Shown in pieces: positions 55,378 to 64,000 of a stretch of DNA of 64,000 nucleotides. Every line of letters begins with the position of its first letter. Within the stretch, counting starts at the first letter, position 1. The notes below the pieces were generated by a model. That model worked only from the letters and a program-made list of their open reading frames with translations. It ran no database searches and had not been told where the DNA came from. Origin of the DNA: Ovis canadensis (lineage: Eukaryota > Chordata > Mammalia > Artiodactyla > Bovidae); NCBI RefSeq assembly GCF_042477335.2, contig NC_091246.1, positions 252,679,001 to 252,743,000 on the forward strand, given 5' to 3'. Position numbers and translations under genes: made by a program.

Positions 55378-56900
55378 GAAATCCTAAGTGGGCCTTAGGA
55401 AGCATCATTACAAACAAAGCTATTGAAGGTGATGGAATTCTAGTTGAGCTGTTTCAAATCCTGAAAGATGATGCTGTGAAAATGCTGCACTCAATATGTA
55501 AGCAAATTTGGAAAACTCAGCAGTGGCCACAGGACTGGAAAAGGTCAGTTTTCATTCCAATCCCAAAGAAAGGCAATGCCAAAGAATGCTCAAACTACCG
55601 CACAATTGCACTCATCTCACATGCTAGTAAAGTAATGCTCGAAATTCTCCAAGCCAGGCTTCAGCAATATGTGAACAACTTCCAGATGTTCAAGCTGGTT
55701 TTAGAAAAGGCAGAGGAACTGGAGATCAAATTGCCAACATCCACTGGATCATCAAAAGAGCAAGAGAGTCCAGAAAAGCATCTGCTTTATTGACTATGCC
55801 AAAGCCTTTGACTGTGGATCACAATAAACTGGAAAATTCTTCAAGAGATGGGAATACCAGACCACCTGACCAGCCTCTTGAGAAATCTGTATGCAGGTCA
55901 AGAAGCAACAGTTAGAACTGGACATGGAACAAGAGACTGGTTCCAAATAGGAAAAGGAGTATGTCAAGGCTGTATATTGTCACCCTGCTTATTTAAATTC
56001 TTTTTATTATTTATTTATTTTTTGCTTATTTAAATTCTATGCAGAGTACATCATGAGAAACGCCGGGCGGGAGGAAGCACAAGCTGGAATCAAGATTGCT
56101 GGGAGAAATATCAATAACCTCAGATATGCAGATGACACCACCCTTGGGGCAGAAAGTGAAGGGGAACTAAATAAAAAGCCTCTTGATGAAAGTGAAAGAG
56201 GAGAGTAAAAAAGTTGGCTTAAAGCTCAACATTCAGAAAACTAAGATCATGGTATCTGGTCCCATCACTTCATGGGAAATAAATGGGGAAAGAGTGGCTG
56301 ACTTTGTTTTGGGGGCTCCAAAATCACTGCAGATGGTGATTGCAGCCATGAAATTAAAAGATGCTTACTCCTTGGAAGAAAAGTTAAGACCAACCTAGAC
56401 AGCATATTCAAAACCAGAGACATTACTCTGTCAACAAAGGTCCGTCTAGTCAAGGCTATGGTTTTTCCAGTAGTCAAGTATGGATGTGAGAGTTAGACTG
56501 TGAAGAAAGCTGAGCGCTGAAGAATTGATGCTTTTGAACTGTGCTGTTGGAGAAGACTCTTGAGAGTCCCTTGGACTGCAGGGAGATCCAAACAGTCCAT
56601 CCTAAAGGAGATCAGTCCTGGGTGTTCTTTGGAAGGAATGATGCTAAAGCTGAAACTCCAATACTTTGGCCACCTGATGCAAAAAGCTGACTCATTTGAA
56701 AAGACCCTGATGCTGGGAAAGATTGAGGGCAGGAGGAGAAGGGGATGACAGAGGATGAGATGGTTGGATGGCATCATTGACTCAATGGGCATGGGTTTGG
56801 GTGGACTCTGGGAGTTGGTGATGGACAGGGAGGCCTGGCGTGCTGCGGTTCATGGGGTTGCAAAGAGTCAGACACAACTGAGCGACTGAACTGAACTTAC
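55378..56900 (+). mobile_element. BovB LINE, 5'-truncated
   Basis: Runs from the region encoding VKWALESITTNKA-like wording through QQWPQDWKRSVFIPIPKKG, the YADDTT core near 56125, and on to the actgagcgactgaactgaac terminus. Several deletions break the frame, for example around 55780-55830. A T-rich insertion lies at 56002-56022. Confidence 0.95.
55986..56038 (-). mobile_element. T-rich mini-insertion with 16-bp target duplication
   Basis: The 16-mer tgcttatttaaattct occurs at 55986-56001 and again at 56023-56038, flanking 21 bases of ttttattatttattta type. This splits the BovB reading near LFNFYAEY. It looks like a poly(A)-only retroposition on the minus strand. Confidence 0.8.
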
Positions 56901-56929
56901 CTGACCTAGTGAACAGTTTGGAATGCTGC

Positions 56930-57060
56930 TGCTGCTGCTAAATCACTTTAGTTGTGTCCGACTCTGTGCGACCCCATAGACGGCAGCCCACCAGGCTCCT
57001 CTGTTCACAGGATTCACTAGGCAAGAATACTGGAGTGGGTTGCCATTTCCTTCTCCAACA
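56930..57060 (-). mobile_element. Bov-A2-type SINE, antisense
   Basis: gctgctgctgctaaatcac, gtgtccgactctgtgcgac and gagtgggttgccatttcct. Confidence 0.9.
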
Positions 57061-57179
57061 GTTTGGTGTGCATCTCTCCAGACCGCATGATATTCTGCAA
57101 CTTGACTTGATTATCTAACAGATCATGGAGTGCTTTCCTTGGCCATACAGTCTCTCCCACTCTGTTTTTGGTGCTCACA

Positions 57180-59345
57180 GGGTTGAAATTTTTTTTGTTG
57201 TTAGGGTACTGTTGAGTTACAATGCTGTGTTAGTTTCAGGTGTACAGCAAAATGAATCAGTTATACACACATCCACTCTTACACTCTTTTCCCCATCGGC
57301 CATTACAGAGTATTGGGTGGAGTTCCCTGTGCTGCTCAGCAGGTTCTGTTTTGTTATCTATCGTATTTTATATACAGCAGTGGTATTTGTCCATCCTAGG
57401 CTCCCAAGCTATCCCTCCCCCCTTCATCCCCTGATAACCGTGGGTTTTTTTCTACACGTGTAGCTCTGTTTTGTAGGTAAGTTCCTTTGTAGCCTGGTTT
57501 TCGACCCCAGGTGTGGGCGACATCATGAGTGTCTTTCCCTGTCTTCAGTCAGCGTGGGTCTCTGGGCCCGCCTGTGTCGCTGCGCATGGCAGGGTCCTGT
57601 CTCCGTGGCTGGGCGGCGCTCCCCTGGGGGTCTGTCCCTCGCCTCTCCAGCCAGCCCTCTGCTCTTGGGCACTGAAGCTGCTCCCGTGTCCCGGCTGTTG
57701 TGAACAGTGCTGCGGTGGGCCCTGGGGTGCATGTTCCTGTGTGAACCGTCATTTTCTCCAGACCTGCGCAGGAGTCGGATTGCTGGATCACACGGTAATT
57801 CTGTTTTTAGTTTTTTAAGGACCCTCTGAGCTGTTCTCCGCAGAGGCTGTGCCAGTTCCCGTACCCACCAGCAGCTTAAACTTAGGAGGGGTCCCTGTTC
57901 TCTACACCCTCCAGTCCTTGGGGTCGCAAAGGGTCAGGCATGACTGAGCGACTTTCACTTTCTCCAGCATTTATTGTTTGTAGATTTTTTGATGATGATC
58001 ATTTTTTTTTAATTTAAACTTTTTATTTTGTATTGGGCTATAGCTGCCGTCTACGGGGTCACACAGAGTCGGGCACGACTGAAGCGACTTAGCAGCAGCA
58101 TAGCTGATTAACGATGTTGTGATAGTTTTGGGTGAACAGTGCCGGGACTCAGCCAAACATGTATCCATTCTCCCCCAAATGCCCCTCCCACCCAGGCACG
58201 ACATGACATAGACCAGGGCTCCCTGTGCCATACAGCAGGCCCTTGCTGGTTATCCATTTTAAATAGAGCAGTGTGCGCACATCCATGCCAAACTCCCCAG
58301 CTGTCCCTTCCCCCATCCTTCCCCCCTGGCAAACGTGAATTTGTTCTCCGTGAGTCTCTTTCTGTTTTGTTCATAAGCTCATTTGCATCATTTTTTAGAT
58401 CCCACATATCAATATAAGGGGTGTCATGTGGTGTTTCTCCTGCCTAACTTGCTTCATTCAGGATGACAATTTCCAGACCCATGCATGTTGCTGCAGATGG
58501 CGCTGATGGCCATCCTGCCCGCTGTGAGCTGATACCTCATTGCAGTTTTAATTTACATTTCTCTAATAATGAATGGTGTTGAATATCTTTTCTTATGCTT
58601 TATAGCCACATGTATGTCTTCTTTGGAGAAATGTCTATTTAGAGTTTCCATCCTTTTCTTTTTGACCCTTCCCTGCAGCTCGTGGGATATTAGTTCCTCA
58701 GCCAGGGACTGAACCCACGCCCTTGACAGTGAAATTGTGGATGCCTCTAACCACTGGAATTCCCTTCTGCCCATTTTTTTAATTGACTTTTTTTTTTTTT
58801 TTTTGGATATTGAACTGCATGAGATATTTATGTAGTTTGGAGATTGATCCCTTGTCAATTACTTCATTTGCAAATATTTTCTCCCGTACTGAGGGTTGTG
58901 TTTTCATTTTGTTTATGGTTCCCTTTGCTGTGTAAGTTTTTACTTAGGTTCCATTTGTATATTTTTGTTTTAATTTTCATTACTGTAGGGGGTAATGTAG
59001 GGCGATGGTAAAGGACAGGGACGCCTGGCGTGCTGCAGTCCATGGGGTCACAAAGAACTGGACACGACCGAGCGACTGACCAAATGTAGGCGGTGGATCA
59101 GAAAAGCTCCTGCTGCGGTCTACATCAGCGTGTTCTGCCTGTTGTCCTCAGAGTTTCGTAGGATCCGGCCTCACGTTTGGGTCTTTAGTGCGTCTGCAGT
59201 TTATTTTTGCGTATGCTGTGAGGAGCGTCCCACTTTCATCCTTCTATGTGTAGCTGTCTAGTTTCCCCAGCACCACTTATTGAGGAGGCTTCCTGAAATT
59301 CTTAAGTGTTATTCCATTGAGGATTTTTGTGAGATCAACTGAACA
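57180..59345 (-). mobile_element. L1 LINE, long antisense fragment with nested insertions
   Basis: Antisense L1 3' end through ORF2-derived wording: gttagtttcaggtgtacagc, ctgtgccatacagcaggcc, aatgatgg-type block near 58500, gatcccttgtcaattactt and ccctttgctgtgtaagttt. Nested insertions are a SINE end (58043-58105), a tRNA SINE (about 58665-58770, antisense) and a BovB end (59005-59090, sense). Two L1 3' ends (57180 and about 58000) suggest at least two L1 copies. No intact frame. Confidence 0.8.
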
Positions 59346-60240
59346 CTCTTTCAGGTAAGTCTCTTTTGTATTTTCCGTCTTCTATCGTAAAGAATGTGTA
59401 CACCTGCCTCCTCATCTTTTAAGGAGTTTGGTGTGATGTCAGCGGAGACTGATCTCCAACCAAGAAGCCATTTTCCGAAAAACCCTAGGGCTTATCTAAG
59501 TTTCTGATTGCTGAGGCCGGGAACATGCCTATCCCAGTAGAGACCGAGCCCATTTAGAAAGGGATCTTTATAAAGTTGGGCTTTCCTGGTGGTTCAGATG
59601 CCATCTGCAATGCAGGAGGCCCTAGCTACAGACTCACAGTGAGGCACACTACTTGTTTTGTTTGGCTGAGCTGTGCGGTTTGTGGGGTCGCAGTCACAAC
59701 CAGGGGCTGAACCCATGCCCCCGGGATTGGAAGTGTGCAGTTCTAACCAGTGGGCCACCAACGAATTCCCTGAAGCACACTTGAGTACTGCTGCCTAACA
59801 TGCACTCTGAAAGGATGGAAGTTAAGAGAGCAAAAATACACTTCAAAGGCACACCTACTCATATAAGCTCCATCACACTTTATATAGTCTTGGTGATACT
59901 ATACATCCCATGTACTGTGATAAGATAACCTAGGCTAGAAGACTGATAACCAGAATGCCAGTTTATTGATGACCGTGAAGACAAATTGTAAAGAGGAATA
60001 GACTACTCATGTCTGCAAGTTGGGATATGTATTCTCTCCTATGAAAAAGCCTGGAAACTAAGTTGAAATGCTATTATAAGTTGGCTTGGTCATTACGGAC
60101 TTAGACTAGGAGGTGTGATATCCCATCCATGGCTATGTCAGGGACATATATGGGCACGAGAGTAGATTACTCTCTCCTGCAGGCCAAGGTGCCCCCTCCC
60201 CACGTCCCAGCAGTGCAAATGTATAACCGTTTGACTCCAC
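59346..60240. other. Mostly unrecognised intergenic sequence with two SINE pieces
   Basis: 59578-59640 is a Bov-tA head fragment. 59660-59775 is an antisense tRNA-type SINE (gccaccaacgaattccc end). The rest (59346-59577, 59776-60240) shows no gene, no long frame and no repeat that I can name. Confidence 0.6.
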
Positions 60241-60244
60241 CCTT

Positions 60245-60530
60245 CCCCGGAGAAGGCAATGGCACCCCACTCCAGGGCTCCTGCCTGGAAAATCCCACGG
60301 ACGGAGAAGCCTAGAAGGCTGCAGTCCATGGGGTCGCTGAGGGTTGGACACGACTGAGCGACTTCACTTTCACGTTTCACTTTCACGCGTTGGGGAAAGA
60401 AATGGCAACCCACTCCAGTGTTCTTGCCTGGAGAATCCCAGGGACGGGGGAGCCTGGTGGGCTGCCATCTATGGGGTCACACAGAGTTGGACACGACTGA
60501 AGTGACTTAGCAGCAGCAGCAGCAGCCACC
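60245..60530 (+). mobile_element. Bov-A2 SINE dimer
   Basis: Two monomers in tandem, starting at ggagaaggcaatggcacccc and ggggaaagaaatggcaaccc. They end in (cagcag)n at 60510-60528. Confidence 0.93.
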
Positions 60531-60584
60531 CTTCCCAGACTTCATGTACGCTCCTCTGTTAAGTGCTCGCCACGTCATTGTACT

Positions 60585-60715
60585 CATGCTCACCAACTCA
60601 GCGGACATGAGTCTGAGCAAGCTCCGGGAGATCGGGAAGGACAGGGAAGCCCGGCGTGCTGTGGTCCATGGGGTCACAAAGAGTCGGACACAACTGAGCG
60701 ACCGAACAACAAATG
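60585..60715 (+). mobile_element. BovB LINE 3'-end fragment
   Basis: Encodes the ADMSLSKLREIGKDREARRAV-like tail and ends gacacaactgagcgaccg. Confidence 0.9.
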
Positions 60716-60739
60716 TTTGCCGTGTTTTCCTAATTAAAA

Positions 60740-61285
60740 GAAAAGTGTTTACAAATGTGTTTTTTAAAAATTCTTATTTTGATACAATTTCAGACTTACA
60801 GGGAGATTATAAGAAGAGTACTAAGGATTCCCCAAATGTTGATATCTTCCCCTCATCTGTTTTATCTTCCCTCCAGTCTCTCAACGCGATGGTCCAAAAC
60901 TTTGCTGAAGGTAAATCCTCAAAAATGGCAAGAGCAGATCTGAGGAATATAAAAATCATTTTACGAGTTAGAAACCCTCTGACTTATTTTTTTGGCTGGG
61001 ATGTGAGGCATCTGGAATCTTAGTTCCCTGACCAGGTATTGAACCTGTGCCCCCTGGAGTGGAAGCGTGGAGTCTTAACCACTGGAATCTCCAGTGAAGT
61101 CCCTACCCTGTCTCTTTTGTCATCTACATTTAGAATGTGGATGCCATTCTAAATCTTTGTTATGAACACAAGAACAAACCTCCAATACTGAAATTAATGT
61201 GGTATTTATAATGAAAGTTCGTTACCTTAGAATGCATTCTTCAAATCTGTAAGCCCAAGATATTAAAAAAAAATTTTAAGTATGT
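60740..61285. mobile_element. Possible old L1 remnant with a tRNA-type SINE
   Basis: atacaatttcagacttacag and the following ggagattataagaagagta resemble old L1 wording, but weakly. An antisense tRNA-type SINE occupies 60985-61105 (tatt-rich start, gtattgaacctgtgccccc, gaagtccc). No gene is evident. Confidence 0.45.
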
Positions 61286-61286
61286 T

Positions 61287-61490
61287 TCATTGGAAAAGAC
61301 TCTGATGCTGGGAGGGATTGGGGGCAGTAGGAGAAGGGGACGACCGAGGATGGGATGGCTGGATGGCATCACAGACTCGATGGACATGAGTCTGAGTGAA
61401 CTCCAGATGGTGATGGACAGGGAGTCCTGGTGTGCTGCAATTCATGGGGTCGCAAAGTCGGATATGACTGAGCGACTGAACTGAACTGAT
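61287..61490 (+). mobile_element. BovB LINE 3'-end fragment
   Basis: From cattggaaaagactctgat to gactgagcgactgaactga. Encodes the [20 protein letters not shown] block. Confidence 0.94.
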
Positions 61491-62000
61491 GTATAGGTGC
61501 AAATCTCCCTGTGATAGTCTGTTTGCCTTTTTACTGTCTTCCAGCTGCAGCAGATGAAGGGGATGGAGGCAAGCAGGATCATTTGATTTTTTATTATTTC
61601 CTGAAACCTCTCCAAGATAACCTTTGCAGATTAACTTTGTCCTTTGTGTAAAATAAAATTAGTGTCCCAAAAGCCACTAAAAAATGCTTGGTCTCCAGCC
61701 TTCTCTTTAGGACTCTAATTCTGTATCTTGCAATAGGGCAGTATTTATTGTGTTACAGAAAGGTTTCTTTTACCATCTTTCATTTTTTGTATTTTTTATA
61801 TTTATAAAATCTGTTATATTAAGTAAGACACTAATGTAAGTCAGATACTAAAGGAAAGTCCCTACTGTTAACTCTGAAGCCAGGTTTTCCTCCAAGACTG
61901 GCCTTGTCTCGGCTGAATTTTATTTCTAATGTAAAATAGGTCTTTCCTTACAAAAAGCCTAGATTGATCACTGGGTACCAACTTACCAGTATTATACCAG
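61491..62000. other. Intergenic sequence without recognised repeat
   Basis: Contains a pyrimidine tract and AG (61544) followed by a 36-codon open stretch and AATAAA (about 61651). Otherwise it is AT-rich with no feature that I recognise. Confidence 0.5.
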
Positions 62001-62004
62001 GAAT

Positions 62005-62205
62005 AAAAGGCTTCCCCGGTGGCTCAGATGGTAAAGAATCCGCCTGCAGTGTGGGAGACCTGGGTTCGATCCTTGGGTTGGAAGATCCCTGGAGAGGGCA
62101 TAGCAACCCACTCCAGTATTCTGGCCTGGAGAATCCCATGGACAGAGGAGCCTGGCGGATTACAGTCCCTGAGATAGCAAAGAGTCGGACACGACTACAC
62201 ACAGC
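62005..62205 (+). mobile_element. Bov-tA SINE
   Basis: Copy from aggcttccccggtggctcag to gtcggacacgactacacac. The following 62210-62560 holds nothing that I recognise. Confidence 0.92.
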
Positions 62206-62559
62206 AGAGACAGAAGGTGTTCTTCCAAACGTTGGGGGAGAAATTCAGGGCTTTCAGGATTTTCAAACTGGGTCTACAGGTCTCGTGAAGATTTTTTATT
62301 TCGGTGGCCTGTGGGCCTGGGGCTTGACATTGTCTACCAAGAATGCACATACAAGAGGGCCAGCAAGGTCTGCCTACCTTTCCTTAAGTCAAACTGCTTT
62401 ATCCTCTTAGATCTGGAACCCAGATCACTTTTTATCAGCAAAAATATACATAGTATTCCCTGTGGATAAATGTTCACATTCTTTTCAGTTTAGAGCGATG
62501 ATGGTAAAGATGACAAAAGAACTTGGGAGGAGAATGGATACACAGAGCAAGAAATTATT

Positions 62560-63060
62560 ATTAAAATTTTTTTCCATCATGTTTTATTACAGGACATCGA
62601 GTGCAGTTCCTCATGTTACACAGCAGGGCCTTGTCTACCCGTTCTGTGTGTGATAGTTTGCATCTGCTGCCGCTGCTGAGTCGCCTCAGTCGTGTCCGAC
62701 TCTGTGCGACCCCGGAGACAGCAGCCCACCAGGCTCCCCCGTCCCTGGGATTCTCCAGGCAAGAACACTGGAGTGGGTTGCCACTGCCTTCTCTAATGCA
62801 TGAAAGTGAAAAGTAAAAGTGAAGTTGCTCAGTCGTGTCCGACTCCTAGCTACCCCATGGACTGCAGCCTACTAGGCTCCTCCATCCATGGGATTTGCCA
62901 GGCAAGAGTACGGGAGTGGGATGCCATTGCCAACATCTACTAACTCCAAAGTCCCAATCCATCCTTCTCCCATACTGCAACCACAAGTCTATTCTCTATG
63001 TCTGTGAGTCTGTTTTATAGATAAATTCATTTATGTCATTTTCATTTATTATTATTATTA
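62560..63060 (-). mobile_element. L1 3' fragment split by a Bov-A2 SINE
   Basis: L1 antisense wording at 62570-62655 (catcatgttttattacagg, acacagcagggccttgtct) resumes at 62935-63050 (tctactaactccaaagtcc, tctgtgagtctgttttata). An antisense Bov-A2 dimer lies between (62655-62930). Confidence 0.85.
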
Positions 63061-63067
63061 TTTATTT

Positions 63068-64000
63068 ATTAAGTGGGCCTTATGAAGCATCACTACACAC
63101 AAAGCTAGTGGAGGTGATGGAATTCCAGTTGAATTATTTCAAATCCTAAAAGATGATGCTGTGAAAGTGCCACACTCAATATGCCAGCAAATTTGGAAAA
63201 CTCAGCAGTGGTCACAGGACTGGAAAAGGTCAGTTTTCATTCTAATCCCAAAGAAAGGCAATGCCAAAGAATGTTCAAACTACCACACAATTGCACTCAT
63301 CTCATCCCAGCAAAGTAATGCTCAAAATTCTCCAAACCAGGCTTCAATAGTACATGAACCGTGAACTTCCAGATATTCAAGCTGGATTTAGAAAAGGTAG
63401 AGGAACCAGAGATCAAATGGCCAACATCCATTGAATCATAGAAAAAGCAAGAGAGTTCCAGAAAAACATCTACTTTTGCTTCATTGACTATGCCAAAATC
63501 TTTGACTGTGTGGATCACAAGAAACTGTGGAAGATTCTTCAAGAGATGGAATACCAGACCACCTTACCTGCCTCCTGAGAAATTATGCAGGTCAAGAAGC
63601 AACAGTTAGAACTGTACATGGAACAACAGACTGGTTCCAAACTGAAAAAGGAGTACGTCAAGGCTGTATATTGTCACCCTGCTTATTTAACTTCTATGCA
63701 GAGTACATCATGAGAAACGCTGGGCTGGATGAAGCACAAGCTGGAATCAAGATTGCCAGGAGAAATATCAATAAGCTCAGATGTGCAGATGACACCACCT
63801 TTATGGCAGAAAGTGAAGAAGAACTAAAGAGCCTCTTGATGAAAGTGAAAGAGGAGAGTGAAAAAGTTGGCTTAAAGCTCAACATTCAGAAAAGTAAGAT
63901 CATGGCATCTGGTCTCATCACTTCATGGCAAATAGATGGAGTAACAATGGAAACAGTGAGAGATTTTATATTTTGGGGATACAAAATCACTGTAGATGGT
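63068..64000 (+). mobile_element. BovB LINE, running off the window edge
   Basis: Starts at aagtgggccttatgaagca and continues through the reverse transcriptase region to the end of the window. The catalytic YADD is changed to CADD (tgtgcagatgac near 63780), and small deletions break the frame, so it is dead. Confidence 0.95.

Noticed and set aside
51621-64000. First exon of UBR4, the neighbour expected after EMC1 in human order
   Set aside because: No CpG island, start-like exon or UBR4 wording is seen; it presumably lies beyond the window.

Overview
The window is nuclear DNA from a ruminant, most likely a bovid such as cattle. Three multi-exon vertebrate genes with GT-AG introns are present. 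The spaces between them are filled with bovid repeats: RTE-type BovB LINEs, Bov-tA and Bov-A2 SINEs, tRNA-Glu-derived SINEs, L1 fragments and one class II LTR. Gene names come from recognising protein sequence, and the neighbourhood fits, from memory, the human 1p36.13 block EMC1 - MRTO4 - AKR7A cluster.

Left third (1-21.1 kb): an intact seven-exon AKR7A aldo-keto reductase gene lies on the minus strand (1895-9916). It sits in the left arm of a large inverted duplication. The right arm (about 13.7-21.1 kb) holds a degenerate partial copy on the plus strand with exons 4-7 only. The axis is occupied by a 2.1 kb BovB element. Exons 4-5 of the dead copy and the introns around them are far closer to the live gene than the rest of the arm, which suggests gene conversion.

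Middle (21.2-51.6 kb): MRTO4 (minus strand, 8 coding exons, 239 aa, ribosome assembly) and EMC1 (plus strand, 23 coding exons, 993 aa, ER membrane insertase subunit) are divergent and share a GC-rich promoter of about 490 bp. That promoter is partly built of tandem repeats. EMC1 introns hold a solo class II LTR with a 6-bp target duplication, an RPL10 processed pseudogene, an 80-bp minisatellite and many SINEs. The start of EMC1 exon 23, with its splice acceptor, is tandemly triplicated, and only the third acceptor gives the normal C-terminus. A diverged copy of part of the EMC1 3' UTR lies 1.5 kb downstream.

Right flank (51.6-64 kb): I find no convincing gene. The region is a layered deposit of L1, BovB and SINE copies with short unrecognised stretches. 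It includes a 21-bp T-rich insertion with a 16-bp target duplication inside a BovB copy. The window ends inside another BovB.

I see no CRISPR array, operon or evidently new multi-gene system. The notable signals are structural: the inverted AKR7A duplication with apparent conversion tracts, the triplicated EMC1 splice acceptor, a LINE-derived 3' splice-site region in MRTO4, and the repeat-built bidirectional promoter.
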